A stretch of DNA of 44,979 nt. It comes from Bacilli bacterium (GTDB lineage: Bacteria > Bacillota_I > Bacilli_A > RFN20 > CAG-826). A model generated the notes under the pieces. It was not told where the DNA came from. It ran no database searches and saw only the letters and a program-made list of their open reading frames with translations. This document shows positions 24,900 to 35,400 of the stretch, piece by piece. The stretch spans positions 66,034-111,012 of the forward strand of contig JAGCCQ010000015.1 of assembly GCA_017651565.1 (NCBI GenBank). The letters are read 5' to 3'. A program made the position numbers and the translations under genes. Numbering within the stretch: position 1 is the first letter of the stretch; the number at the start of each line of letters is the position of its first letter.

Positions 24900-27800
24900 T
24901 ATTTATTTCCTCCGAGAGCTTTTCTTTTTTTAAGAAGTAAAGCAACGCCAAATGCAGAAATAGTTAAAATTAATGCACTTGAAGATGCGATGTTGCCACA
25001 GCAGCCTTTTTCTTCAGTTACTGTTTTGTTATCATCTGGTTTTTGTTCTGTTTCTTCAGGCTTATCTTCTGGTTGTTCAATTGGTTTTTCAACTGGAACT
25101 TTTTCAGTTGTTTCAACTAATTTATAGTTGCCTTTATATGAAACGCCTTCTAATTCGATTGGTGTCTCAGTGCCATCGAAATCAATATCGACCCATTCTA
25201 AAGAATTAGATTCTTCGATATATTTGAAATCGTATGAAACAAGAAGATTTCCACCTTGGACAATTTCATATTGTTCAAAGTTATCAGGATTGAAGTGAAT
25301 AATCATACGGTTAACACCATAAGCACCATCAGTGAGTTCAAGATACAATCTTGGACGTGCTGTTGCGTTTGGATCGTTAACATCAGCAACATCATTCATA
25401 GAAGCAAGAACATCTTCTTTACTTAAATCTAAATAATATTGTTTATTTGTCTCATCATAATAAACATCTTCATAGCCATAGCCAACAACAGCTGAAGCTA
25501 CTTTATAATCATCGATGTTAATACGAACTCTTGTTTGTCCATCTTTTTCATAAGTAGAAATAGAAGAAACAGTTGGAGGAGTAGCATCAACAACAAATTT
25601 ATAAGACGACGACACCCATGAGCCATCATATGAGAGTTGATAGTTGAATTCGATTGTATATTCATCATCAGCAAATGGTTCATTTGTTTCAATATTATAT
25701 AAAGGAATAATAGCGTATGCTCTATGAGCAACGGAGCCAGAACCTAAAAGGCCAGAATCTACGTGTGATTTATAAAGTGTCCATTTGCCATCAGTATCAC
25801 CGTAAAGTGAATCTTCTAAAGCAGATGCATAAACAATTTCACCAGCACTATTCTTGATTTGGAAATTATTATTTGCAACAGAACGCATAATAAATTGTTG
25901 TATAATCATTGTGTTAGTTGCTTTTGGAGAACCAACATAGATGCAATCTTTTGCAGAATCATAATAAGTTTCATCGCTTGGATCTTTACCAACTGAGCGG
26001 AAACCAGTTAATTTATCAAATGAAGTTTCAGAGTGGAATACTTTTGAAGTATCGATATCTGTAAGTTCATCAGCATAACCAGCAACCCATAAAGAGCCAA
26101 AATCAGCATTATTCTTACCTAAAAGGGATTTAGTTAAGTCATTAACTAAGTCTGATGGGTATGAAACGCCTTCAACTTTTTCAAATTCAAATGGTTCGAA
26201 TACTCTAGCATCTCTTAATGTTTGACCATCTTTCTTAACTGCTAATGAGTAGAAACCTAAGAATGGGATTGATAAATTTGGATCAGCGTTATCGTTAGCA
26301 ATTAATTCAACGAAGCCTTCGATAGCACAGCCATATTCAAAAGCTTCAGCGATTTTTGTTCTTTCTTCTTCTGGAATTGACCATTCATTAATATCAATTT
26401 TAGTTGCAACATTACCACCAGGAATTGTAACTGTTTGACCAGTTAAACCTTGATAGATAACGACATCGCTAATTGATTGATATGTGAAGTTTGGAAGAGG
26501 TTGCCAATCGAATCCTGATGCAGCAGCATTGTAATAGTAGCCTGGAGCAATGATCTTTTTATTTGTATCATTTTCACAGTCTGCTTGTGTTTCATAGTAT
26601 TCGATTTGCTTTGTTAATTTGACACAGTCAAATTGAGAAGCTTTACCTTGTGAAGTATTTCTAGTTGCGACATAACCTTGTCCAACAACATATTGCTTTT
26701 TCCAATAAGTGAAACCACCAAGTTTAGAAATATCATCAACTTCACCAGTGTAGTTATATTTATCTTGAATAACCTTGTTATTTTCTTCTAATGCTGGTCT
26801 CATTACTGTTAATTTAACGTTGAATGATTTATCAGCACTGGCTTCATTATAAGCATTGAATGACATCTTTAACTTACCGTTAGCGATATCATTATTGTTT
26901 CTAAGTTGAATTTTTGATTTACCGATTTCATTACCTTCAGTATCTAAACCGTTGAGGTAAACTTTAGTATTGAGAGCATCTGTTAAATCAATTAAACCAG
27001 CACCTTGAATACGTGGAGAAGTTGGAGAAATTTTACCATCTTCTGGATTTGCCTTAGCATCATTCATAGGATTTGCTGTAGACATAAGTCTCATATCAAC
27101 TGTCTTACGATATGCATAGTAATTTTCAAGATCTGCATTTGTGAGATCGTAATTGTCATCAAAGATGACTTTTGCTCTTTCACCTAATACTAATGATTGT
27201 GCACCAGCATAGTTTGGAGCAGCCATTGATGTACCAGATAAGTATTCATATGTAGAAACTGAAGTATATTGCTTTTGTTCTTTCTTTTGAGGTGGAATAG
27301 CACCTTTAATAGAATCACCAGGAGAAGCAACATCTGGTTTAATATCGTAACTGAATCTAGCACCATCACTACTGAATGTAGAAATTGTCTTTGCATTTGT
27401 ATTAATAGAAGCTTGTTTAGAAATGAATTCGAATGTACCTTCACCTTGAGCTTCAAGTAATACCTTGTCTTTATAAAGGACTAAAGCAGCAGGGATTGAT
27501 GGGTCGAATCCATCACCGAAACTACATCTGAAGTTAAATTCATTTGATGTAGGGTCGTTGTTAATAATCATTAAACCAATAGCTTTTTTGGAAAGAGCAA
27601 CATTGTATTTATCAATGAAGGGTGTAGAACCACGGTTAACTACTGCGATTTTTCCTTCAACTTCTTTGCCATTATAATCTGAAGCTGTACCAAAGTTTGG
27701 AATATAAACCCATTGAGCTTTGCCGTCAGCATCAGCAACGTCCTTTAAGTACATTTGCTTATCTTCTGGATATTCATCATCATAACCTTCTCTGTTGACG

Positions 27801-29155
27801 ATTTGATCTTGATAAGCAATGTTTGTAACGTTATTTTCGCTATCAGTGAATTTTACTGCGTTTTCGAAATAAATTGAGTTAGGCTGAGCACTTGCAACGA
27901 TAGTAGCATCACTATTGTTTGCATAAGAGCCTAAGATACCTGTTTCTACTGTATCTGTTGTCCAAGCACCATAACCACCAGTGAATGAGTATGAAGCTTT
28001 ACCAGCGTTACCTGCAGAAATAGATGTCATAATTCCAGAGTCTTTTGCAAGTCTAGAAAGAGTTCTCATAACAAGTGAATCTTGATCAAAGTCGTCCAAG
28101 TCACTACCTAATGACATGTTAATTCCATCAACGCCTAATGTAATGCAGTCTTCAAGAGCGTTAAGGATAACACTATCACGTCCACCTGAACTATTGCTGT
28201 ATCCTAATGCTTTAGCTGTATCATCAGCAACAAATTCAGTGAAGACCTTCATACAAGCAAATTGACACTTAGGAGCTAAGCCTTTGTATTCATTTGCGTT
28301 ACCACCTGCTAAAGATGCAACGTGAGTACCGTGGTATGAAATGTTTGAAATAACATCACAGTCTGGGACTCCATCTCCACCAATTGTTGGAGCAGTTCCA
28401 CCGTAATCATAGTAGAATGGGACTTTGGTATTGAAATATAAAGAACCTTCGTAGCCTTTTCCTTTGGAAGAATCATATCCTGCTTTTGCGTGTAAATTGG
28501 AATTTTTGAGTTTATTCTTTACGAATGTGTAATCAAATCTTTCAATTGTACCGGAAGGAAGTGGTTTGAATGTAGCATGACTCCATGCTGGGTCACTACC
28601 AACTTTGCCTTTGAGGTAGAATTCATTGTCAAGAATTGCGATAACGGTACCTTCACCTTCGGAAGAGTTAGCTGGCTTACGTAATGTAGTAGCTGTGATA
28701 TTTTCTTCTTCAGTTCCAGTATCTTGTTGTTCTTTAGGTGTAATTTCTTCAGTAGCAGCAAGAACTCCAGCTGTTGAATATGTGACTGTTTCATTACTCT
28801 TTGAGAAACGAACTTTATCAACATTAACAAGACCTACACCATCAAGTTTTCTAATCTCATCAACTTTATTAGAACTGACATCAATAAGGATTGCGTTATT
28901 TAATACACTGTATCTATCGATTAATTCAACGTTTTTAGTGACATTCTTTCTGATTGAATTCAAAACATTATTTTGTGAAAGAGTGATTTCATCTTCAGAT
29001 AATCCGTTGAGTCCTTTTTTGACTTCAACAATAACTCTTACACGTTCTGAATCATCAGCGCTGTTAACACTAACCCCCTCAGTATCAGATGATGTGATAG
29101 CTGCGCCAGACAATGCAAGTACAGCCATTAAACCTGTAAATAAGTATTTTTTCAT
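24899..29155 (-). CDS. Giant cell-envelope subtilisin-like serine protease (S8) with PA domain
   Basis: About 1418 residues from the ATG at 29155, which follows AAAGGAG; the open frame continues 26 codons upstream but lacks a signal there. Order: signal peptide (1-20), an inhibitor-I9-like propeptide (about 38-118), and a catalytic domain with D176 (VIAILD), H275 (HGTHVA), oxyanion N383 (SAGNAG) and S643 (GTSMAAP). A PA domain (about 490-580, with GKIAVVNRGS) sits inside the catalytic domain, as in C5a-peptidase/lactocepin proteases. Long Fn3-like beta domains follow, then a Pro/Glu linker and a tail GCCGN, hydrophobic helix (1394-1408) and KKRK. No LPXTG is present. It should cut extracellular proteins and feed the adjoining OppA. 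Confidence 0.93.
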   Translation of the reverse strand: MKKYLFTGLMAVLALSGAAITSSDTEGVSVNSADDSERVRVIVEVKKGLNGLSEDEITLSQNNVLNSIRKNVTKNVELIDRYSVLNNAILIDVSSNKVDEIRKLDGVGLVNVDKVRFSKSNETVTYSTAGVLAATEEITPKEQQDTGTEEENITATTLRKPANSSEGEGTVIAILDNEFYLKGKVGSDPAWSHATFKPLPSGTIERFDYTFVKNKLKNSNLHAKAGYDSSKGKGYEGSLYFNTKVPFYYDYGGTAPTIGGDGVPDCDVISNISYHGTHVASLAGGNANEYKGLAPKCQFACMKVFTEFVADDTAKALGYSNSSGGRDSVILNALEDCITLGVDGINMSLGSDLDDFDQDSLVMRTLSRLAKDSGIMTSISAGNAGKASYSFTGGYGAWTTDTVETGILGSYANNSDATIVASAQPNSIYFENAVKFTDSENNVTNIAYQDQIVNREGYDDEYPEDKQMYLKDVADADGKAQWVYIPNFGTASDYNGKEVEGKIAVVNRGSTPFIDKYNVALSKKAIGLMIINNDPTSNEFNFRCSFGDGFDPSIPAALVLYKDKVLLEAQGEGTFEFISKQASINTNAKTISTFSSDGARFSYDIKPDVASPGDSIKGAIPPQKKEQKQYTSVSTYEYLSGTSMAAPNYAGAQSLVLGERAKVIFDDNYDLTNADLENYYAYRKTVDMRLMSTANPMNDAKANPEDGKISPTSPRIQGAGLIDLTDALNTKVYLNGLDTEGNEIGKSKIQLRNNNDIANGKLKMSFNAYNEASADKSFNVKLTVMRPALEENNKVIQDKYNYTGEVDDISKLGGFTYWKKQYVVGQGYVATRNTSQGKASQFDCVKLTKQIEYYETQADCENDTNKKIIAPGYYYNAAASGFDWQPLPNFTYQSISDVVIYQGLTGQTVTIPGGNVATKIDINEWSIPEEERTKIAEAFEYGCAIEGFVELIANDNADPNLSIPFLGFYSLAVKKDGQTLRDARVFEPFEFEKVEGVSYPSDLVNDLTKSLLGKNNADFGSLWVAGYADELTDIDTSKVFHSETSFDKLTGFRSVGKDPSDETYYDSAKDCIYVGSPKATNTMIIQQFIMRSVANNNFQIKNSAGEIVYASALEDSLYGDTDGKWTLYKSHVDSGLLGSGSVAHRAYAIIPLYNIETNEPFADDEYTIEFNYQLSYDGSWVSSSYKFVVDATPPTVSSISTYEKDGQTRVRINIDDYKVASAVVGYGYEDVYYDETNKQYYLDLSKEDVLASMNDVADVNDPNATARPRLYLELTDGAYGVNRMIIHFNPDNFEQYEIVQGGNLLVSYDFKYIEESNSLEWVDIDFDGTETPIELEGVSYKGNYKLVETTEKVPVEKPIEQPEDKPEETEQKPDDNKTVTEEKGCCGNIASSSALILTISAFGVALLLKKRKALGGNK
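24902..25006 (-). other. Cys-containing C-terminal anchor signal of the subtilisin
   Basis: Encodes the last 35 residues: a GCCG motif (C1385, C1386), a short Ser-rich bridge, a hydrophobic helix and a KKRK cluster. This three-part layout is like C-terminal sorting signals, with cysteines where LPXTG would be. Whether it is processed or stays as a plain membrane anchor is not known. Confidence 0.55.
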
Positions 29156-29168
29156 CTTTTCTCCTTTC

Positions 29169-29185
29169 TTCTTATTACATAAGAA
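29169..29185 (-). promoter_or_regulatory. Hairpin or dyad abutting the ribosome site of the subtilisin gene
   Basis: TTCTTATTACATAAGAA has perfect 7-bp arms around 3 bases. On the mRNA the 3' arm almost touches the AAAGGAG ribosome site, so it could be an operator or an RNA hairpin affecting translation. A promoter candidate (TTGCTT-17-TATTAT on the minus strand) lies upstream, overlapping the preceding terminator's T-run. Confidence 0.4.
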
Positions 29186-29214
29186 AAAATATATTGCGTA
29201 TATAATATAGATTA

Positions 29215-29268
29215 TTGACAAAAAAAGCAACAAAAACGTTTGGAAATTTTAGACGTGTTTTTGTTGCT
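29215..29268 (-). terminator. Terminator of the first M6 metalloprotease gene
   Basis: On the minus strand AGCAACAAAAAC at the 5' arm (29257-29268 plus a small bulge) pairs with GTTTTTGTTGCT (29226-29237), forming a 12-13 bp stem around a loop of about 15 bases, followed by TTTTTTT. Confidence 0.8.
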
Positions 29269-29279
29269 GAAATTGTGTT

Positions 29280-30920
29280 TTAGATAGTTCTAAGCAATGT
29301 GATGGTTGCTTTTTCTCCCTCGATTTTGACTTTGAAGTTCCAACCAAGGACTTTATTTGTGTTTAATCTTGCTTTGTTTACAAACTGTTTAGAGAATGTG
29401 GACATTGAAAACGAAGAGCCATCTTTGAATAAAGAAAAGTTATCAAAATAGTTTTTTGTTTTGTATGTTTCAGTTTCTTCGCAACGGATTAATTGAAGGA
29501 TGTTATAGTTCGCGTATGATTGCCCTAAAACGCTGATATAGTCTCTACCTTTACCACTAGTTTCATAATACGTATTCGACATTGCGTGGCAAATTCCATT
29601 TTTCGCTTTTGGATCAACTGTGATTTTACCAGCATCTCTCATATATGGATCGCTTAGTAATCTAGCATCAACATGCCATAGTCTAATTCCGCTTTCACTA
29701 GGTCCAACAGGACGTACCTTTCCTCTGACACCTTTGAAATATTGATTTTCGTAGTCAAATTGGTTCAATCCATCTGGAGTATAGAACTCAAGGAGAATAT
29801 ATTCGTCAAATGGAGAATTTATATCGTTCCATTGATTTGATAACAAAATGCAGTCTCTACTTGATTGGAAAGAATTTAACTCAATAGTACATGATTCTTT
29901 AGGAATGTATGGGTCAGCCCAACCTAACGCTAAAGTTGAAAATGCGTCATGAGATGCAACGTTATAATCTTGCATTGAAAATCCACCAGATGGTGAATAT
30001 TGGTATGAATAATCATAATAATCTTGTAAGCCAAACATGTGTCCCATTTCGTGAATAAACACATGCGTATCTAACAAAAGTTTATCGTTAGAGCCATCAC
30101 CACTAGCATAATTATTTCCAAGTTTTGCATGTGCAGTTGACTTAGAATACATAAAGTCATAACTTGCCCAGAAAAAATTGCAAACATCAGGATTTTCTAC
30201 ATCTCTTTTTGCACTTGTATTCCAGCTTGTATAAGCCCATAAATTATTGTTTCTTGACTCAGTGTTATCTGTGTCTGGAGCACCATAAATCAAAACAATA
30301 CCATCTAAAAAGCCATTTTGATCGAGGTCATAATCAGTTCTTTTTTCATCAGTGTTTTTTGCAAAATAATCATCAACAACATAATTGATTAATTCGATTG
30401 TTTTGTTGATTTCAAATGCATATTCTACGTATGTATTAGGCACATCAACCCAATCAAGAACCTTGCAATCTAAGTTACATTTATTCATCGAAAGAGTTGA
30501 ATAATATGATGTGACAGATTCAAAACCACAGTCATCTTTTGTACCAGAAAAACATTTTTCTATGTCACTTTTAACCACATCTTTTTTATCAACAGGAATA
30601 AAACTACTTGAGTCATTAAAATAGACAGGAAAAACTAAAATTTTTGGTGCACCAGCATTAGGAATAGCACTATAGGTTCTGTAGAAATTATCCATATAAT
30701 CAGAATATGTATAATTCATTTTAGTTTTTTCTAATTTCTTTTCTCCGTCACTAATATCAGGATTTGGTTCAGGCTCTGGATCTGGTTCTGGATCAGGAGT
30801 TGGTGCTGGAGTTGGCGTAGGAGTTGGAGGATTAATATGTTGTTCTTGATTATCACAACTGCAGCCAGCAACAGATAAAGCAGCTAATATGATAGAAATA
30901 AAAAACTTCGATTTTTTCAT
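29280..30920 (-). CDS. M6-family metalloprotease-domain lipoprotein (first copy)
   Basis: A 546-residue secreted zinc protease related to immune inhibitor A-type M6 peptidases. Signal peptide to SVAGC with C20 lipidated, a Pro-rich stalk (about 31-54), then the catalytic part. The zinc site is HEMGHMFGLQD (H290, E291, H294, D300). A Ca-binding-like YDLDQNGFLDGIVLIYG precedes it, and DAFSTLALGWADPYIP and GIRLWHVDARLLSD follow, all shared with the second copy at 42.6-44.6 kb. It lies between two terminators and so is monocistronic. There is no Shine-Dalgarno; an extended -10 stands six bases before the ATG, suggesting a leaderless mRNA. It probably digests host or dietary protein at the cell surface. 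Confidence 0.9.
   Translation of the reverse strand: MKKSKFFISIILAALSVAGCSCDNQEQHINPPTPTPTPAPTPDPEPDPEPEPNPDISDGEKKLEKTKMNYTYSDYMDNFYRTYSAIPNAGAPKILVFPVYFNDSSSFIPVDKKDVVKSDIEKCFSGTKDDCGFESVTSYYSTLSMNKCNLDCKVLDWVDVPNTYVEYAFEINKTIELINYVVDDYFAKNTDEKRTDYDLDQNGFLDGIVLIYGAPDTDNTESRNNNLWAYTSWNTSAKRDVENPDVCNFFWASYDFMYSKSTAHAKLGNNYASGDGSNDKLLLDTHVFIHEMGHMFGLQDYYDYSYQYSPSGGFSMQDYNVASHDAFSTLALGWADPYIPKESCTIELNSFQSSRDCILLSNQWNDINSPFDEYILLEFYTPDGLNQFDYENQYFKGVRGKVRPVGPSESGIRLWHVDARLLSDPYMRDAGKITVDPKAKNGICHAMSNTYYETSGKGRDYISVLGQSYANYNILQLIRCEETETYKTKNYFDNFSLFKDGSSFSMSTFSKQFVNKARLNTNKVLGWNFKVKIEGEKATITLLRTI
30759..30830 (-). repeat. Proline-rich stalk repeat in the first M6 protease gene
   Basis: Short repeats encoding Thr-Pro and then Asp/Glu-Pro dipeptides, similar in codons to the stalks at about 20.2 and 32.3 kb. 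It spaces the catalytic domain from the lipid anchor. Confidence 0.75.
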
Positions 30921-30926
30921 GGATTA

Positions 30927-30956
30927 ATCTTATCACAAAAAAAGAAGATTTAACAA
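30927..30956 (-). promoter_or_regulatory. Leaderless-type promoter of the first M6 protease gene
   Basis: On the minus strand TGATAAGAT gives an extended -10 (30927-30932) only six bases before the ATG, with TTGTTA (30951-30956) 18 bases upstream. The -35 lies in the loop and stem of the preceding terminator, so promoter and terminator overlap. Confidence 0.5.
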
Positions 30957-30963
30957 TCTTCTT
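30935..30963 (-). terminator. Terminator of the stalked-lipoprotein operon
   Basis: On the minus strand AAGAAGATT and AATCTTCTT form a 9-bp stem with a 4-base loop, followed by TTTTTT. It starts at the stop codon of the 30962 gene. Confidence 0.8.
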
Positions 30964-32491
30964 AATTTTGTTGGTTATTGTATTGTGAATATAACGTATC
31001 TAATGCAGGTCTATTCGCAGCACCGAATCCAAAGAATGGGATTAAGATATCATATGTTTCACCATCGCCAGGATAATATCCAATAGCGTGGAAACAAATA
31101 ACGCAATCTTCATCTTTTTCAGCTAAGCCAATTTCAATAGCGATAGTATTGAATTCGACGCCTTCAAAGCCTGTATCAAGGCCATTGTTAGAAACAAAGT
31201 TTCTAACTAATTTTTCATCAATAAAGTAGTATTTACTTGCTTCACCGTTAGTAAAGAACTGTTCAGAAATATCATAATCAGCATCTCTTACTTCGCCTTC
31301 TTTAACATATTCAAGATTGTCTAAAAGGTTAAGCTTAACAGATGGATAACGAACACATTCTTCGATTTCAGTTGTATCAGAGTTATATGCTCTACCACTT
31401 GCAAGAGTTGCAACCAATTGACCGTTTTCTGCTCTACCAACATTTACCAAATAAATGCCATATAAATCAAAATCATTATCAATTGTAGGATCTTCTTTGT
31501 ATTGGAATTCCATATACGCATTGCCTGTATTTGTATCAGAACCTGTTGCGAAATAATAATGTTCTGTGAAGAATGAATAACCAATCCAGTAACCTTCACC
31601 TTCATTAATCATGTAGTTTCTTTGAACATAATTGTCTTTATAGAGCAATCTTCTCATTTCACTTAAATCATGATTAGGCTCAAAAGGTTTACCTTCTGTT
31701 TCAGTATAAAGTTTTAAGTGCTCAGATTTTGTACAGCCAACATTTTTTAAGATGACATCGTATTCATCTTTAGTAGCATTATCAAATTTTAAGCTGAAAT
31801 AAACATTACCGTTATCGAATCTTGCTGTCATTTTGCCTAATTCAGCATAGTTATTGACGTTACCAATAACTGTTCTCATGAAAGCGAGTTTATATTCTTT
31901 GTTAGTAATTTCAATAGAATTGATATCCTTTGTGACATTTTTTTTAATGTATTGTGCGCATTGGCCATACATTGAGTGAACTAAACTGTTGTCCCAAAGA
32001 TTTGTATATTTTTCGCCTTTTCTATTTTTTAAGTATTCGCCTGCCATAAAATCATCAGCGAAACCAACGTGATAGATACCTTCACCATCATTATAAAGAA
32101 CGTCTAAATCGTCAAACATTTCACCATCATAACCGATATAGTTTTTAGAGAAGATTTTATTTGGAATATCTTCACGGAATGAACCATATTCGTGAATTAT
32201 TTCAAGAGTATAGTTCTTTGTTTGATATAAAGCGACAAAGCCATCATAAAGTGATTTAATTTTAACTTCTTTTACAAGACCAAAAAGAGGATCAATTGGC
32301 TCTGGTTCTGGTTCAGGCTCCGGTTCAGGCTCTGGATCAGGAGTTGGATCAGGAGTTGGCTCTGGATCAGGTTCTACAACCGGTGTTGGATCAGGAGTTG
32401 GTGTATCATCCTTACAACCTGATAAAGCACAAATAGAACCAGCTAAGCAGAGAAATAAAGGAAATATTTTATTAATCTTCATACTAAGCAT
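30962..32491 (-). CDS. Stalked surface lipoprotein, function unknown
   Basis: A 509-residue lipoprotein. Signal peptide to ALSGC (C26 from this start, C23 if translation begins at the ATG at 32480-32482). Neither start has a good ribosome site; the longer one overlaps the stop of the upstream gene, and coupling is likely. A long stalk of Pro-Asp/Glu/Thr (about 30-66) leads to a globular region of about 440 residues with many aromatic residues and beta-prone segments; I recognise no family. It is the last of three genes with the zinc-ribbon-repeat protein and the 35769 lipoprotein and shares the stalk design of the transporter-linked lipoprotein. Confidence 0.75.
   Translation of the reverse strand: MLSMKINKIFPLFLCLAGSICALSGCKDDTPTPDPTPVVEPDPEPTPDPTPDPEPEPEPEPEPEPIDPLFGLVKEVKIKSLYDGFVALYQTKNYTLEIIHEYGSFREDIPNKIFSKNYIGYDGEMFDDLDVLYNDGEGIYHVGFADDFMAGEYLKNRKGEKYTNLWDNSLVHSMYGQCAQYIKKNVTKDINSIEITNKEYKLAFMRTVIGNVNNYAELGKMTARFDNGNVYFSLKFDNATKDEYDVILKNVGCTKSEHLKLYTETEGKPFEPNHDLSEMRRLLYKDNYVQRNYMINEGEGYWIGYSFFTEHYYFATGSDTNTGNAYMEFQYKEDPTIDNDFDLYGIYLVNVGRAENGQLVATLASGRAYNSDTTEIEECVRYPSVKLNLLDNLEYVKEGEVRDADYDISEQFFTNGEASKYYFIDEKLVRNFVSNNGLDTGFEGVEFNTIAIEIGLAEKDEDCVICFHAIGYYPGDGETYDILIPFFGFGAANRPALDTLYSQYNNQQN
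32294..32404 (-). repeat. Proline-rich stalk repeat in lipoprotein gene
   Basis: Six-base units encoding Pro-Glu, Pro-Asp and Pro-Thr dipeptides over about 37 residues, including a (EP)n run. This is the longest such stalk in the window. Confidence 0.8.
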
Positions 32492-35400
32492 CTACTTTCT
32501 CAAATCCGGTTAATCCTTCAACTTCAACATAACCATCTCCGTCTTCAGTGACAACACCGAATAATACTTCATCATCTGTGTACAATGCAACACCTAAAAC
32601 GCCGCTTTGTTTTCTTTCCATAACAAGAGTATAAGAACGTGCTGTTGTTGGCATACCAGATTCGCCAATAACTACTGAAGTAATTGAAGCATTGATAGAG
32701 CCGTTATTTAACTCAGTATAACTGAAGTTAAATACATTAGTACAACGTAATGAACCATCTAAATCATATAAGTTTTCAGTGATTTTACCTGTACCACCAT
32801 TGAAGAATTCAACATAAGCATCTTCATATTTCTTATTTTGGTTAGGTTCAGCATAAGGAATTGTTGTTTTATATTTTGTTCCAGCTAATGGAGCTTGTGC
32901 AGGGCCAACAACAATATGCATTGTTTTTGGATCTCTTCCTGGAGTGTAGTAATCAGAAGCAAAGATTACGTCAATAGTAACTGAGTGTGTTAAAGCGTTT
33001 GCTGCATTTGTATTGAAGTCCAACTTCAATTCATGTCCAACGACCTTATCATAATCAAGATTACGCTTTGAATCGTGAACTTTACCAACACTATTTAAAA
33101 CATTGAAGTATTCACTAGTGTCAGTGTAGTAATTTTCACCAAATTCATCTTTTGCTTTAATTACTAAGTAATAAGAAATCGGACATCCAGTGTTAGCGCT
33201 AGAATCAATGTAGAATGTCATTGTTTTTCCTGCATAACCATAAATATAGTCAGCATTATCACACATATATGAGTCATATCCTACCGCAGTACAGTCTGCA
33301 TATAAGGAAGCAAATGTACCATTTGCGCGAACTGTAATATTAACATCTTTAGTTGGGCCAGCCATATTAACTAAGTGGTTGCCGAATGTTACTGTAGCAT
33401 CACCGACACCGACAGTTTTTGGTCCCCAAGGAGTATTGTCTGCAACACCCTTGTCTGAAGTATTGATATATCCATATTGCCATGCATCTAAAGCAGTTGC
33501 AGGTGTAAATGTAAATTCATCGACAACACTATTCTTCTTTCCACCACCTAAATATGGGATGATGTCAAGACTGTCGTCATAATTCATAACTGAAACATTA
33601 TTTTCTTTTGCGCCAGCAACAGAGTTATAGAATGACAATTTATCGATTGATGAAATGAAATAATCATCAGGGTTGAAACCATCTAAAACTGTATCTCTAT
33701 CGAATGTTTGGTTGTAATGATAATTAGCAGTAATTTTTGTTGTGATACCTTTTACATTTGCCTTTGGAGCGTGAATAGCGAAATCCCAATCACTCTTTGT
33801 GTAGTATTTTTCAACATAATCTAAGCTATATAAGTCACCATTTGATTTGAAAATCATTTCAACAGAATATATAAATGCAAATTGTTGTGTGACATCAGAA
33901 GTAGAACCACTTTCTTCGTGGTTATATTCTAATTGAGAATTAATATCAACTTGGAAACCACCAGATAAAGGTGTACTAACGATTGAAACGCTTGAACCTT
34001 CTGCGTTTGCAGCATTAATTGTTGCAGATCCACTGAAGTCACCACGTAAAGCTTGCCAAATTTCGTATTCTAAAGCAGCACTATAGTGAGCAGCTATATT
34101 GATATTTCTCTTAGCTTCTCTGCTAGTGATTTGATATCTGCTTGTTTCGTTGTACATATTGTCAGCAACGATATCTTGTCTTGCAGAGTATGGTAAATAT
34201 CTCTTACCATCATCATGGTTATCACCATATGGATCAACAGCCCAAATGCCATCATCTAATTCGTTATTGCCTTGATCTTTTGTGTATGTGTTAACAACAG
34301 AATAAATATTATTAACAACATCAATTTTCTTATAAACGTAGCTCTTAGCGTTACCGTTTAATTTATCAGTTGAAACTGCAAAGGATTCAGAATTAGAAAT
34401 CTTAGAATATTTATATTCTTCATTTGTAATTTTGTAATTTTGTTCAGTATCGTTACCATCAACATTCTTTGTGTATTCAATAGATGTTAAACCATCTGGG
34501 TGAACTGTTGTTTGAGATCTCATTCTACCATCAAACAACGAATATAAAGTTCTTTCGTTCATAGGAAGAACATCGACTGATTTTCTCTTAACATAGCAGC
34601 TATAATCAGGAGTATTGCTATCGTAATAGAATGTGTATGTGTATCCACCAGCAACTCTTAATTGATTGTTACCGCTTGATACAAAAGTAACAGCAGCGTT
34701 ACTTCTAGTTTCATCTAATTTTAATGATGATAAACGTTTTGCTTCACCATTATTATCTTTAACTAAATATGTGAAATCGTATGTAGTTTTGTCATCACAT
34801 GCGACATCAACAGTATAAACACCATCATTATCTGGGTCAGTTAATTTAGCGGAAATATCACCTGTAATAACAACATCTCCATCAATTGTAGCTCTAACAA
34901 AGATTGTTACATCAGATTGAGGCATTACGAAATTATAAACATTTTCGCTTTGTTTATTTAAAATAGTTTGTGAGCTTGTTGGGTCACCGTTCAAGTTAAT
35001 ACCTTCTGATAAAGTTAATCTCAATGTAACTTCAGTGTCTTTTTTTGCTTGAGTTTGACTTAATGTATAAGTAATACCTTCTGGTACACTAACTTTGATT
35101 TTGAATTCATGATTTTCATCAACTGGTCCAATTAGAGGTTCTTCATCTAACCATTGAGCATATAAAGTTACGTTATCAAGAACTCTGATTGAAGTATTAA
35201 CGTTATGGTATGAACCACTTCCGTCAGGTTCTTCGTTCCAGTTAACGAATTCTTTTCCTTCTGGAGCAGTGAAAGTATTTGCTTTAACAATAGCTCTTTC
35301 ACCTTTTGAATATTCAGTTAAGTCTACAACAGGTGTTCCTGTACCACCATTAGCATCGTAAGTGATTCTATATTTTTCTTCTGCAGGAAGCTTATCAACT

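Noticed and set aside
28626-29210. A 194-codon open frame opposite the subtilisin N-terminus
   Set aside because: The minus-strand frame encodes a recognisable signal peptide and propeptide; the plus frame has no ribosome site or domain.
20198-32404. Regular short repeats that could be mistaken for CRISPR
   Set aside because: They are in-frame six- or twelve-base units within lipoprotein genes, with no unique spacers and no cas genes.
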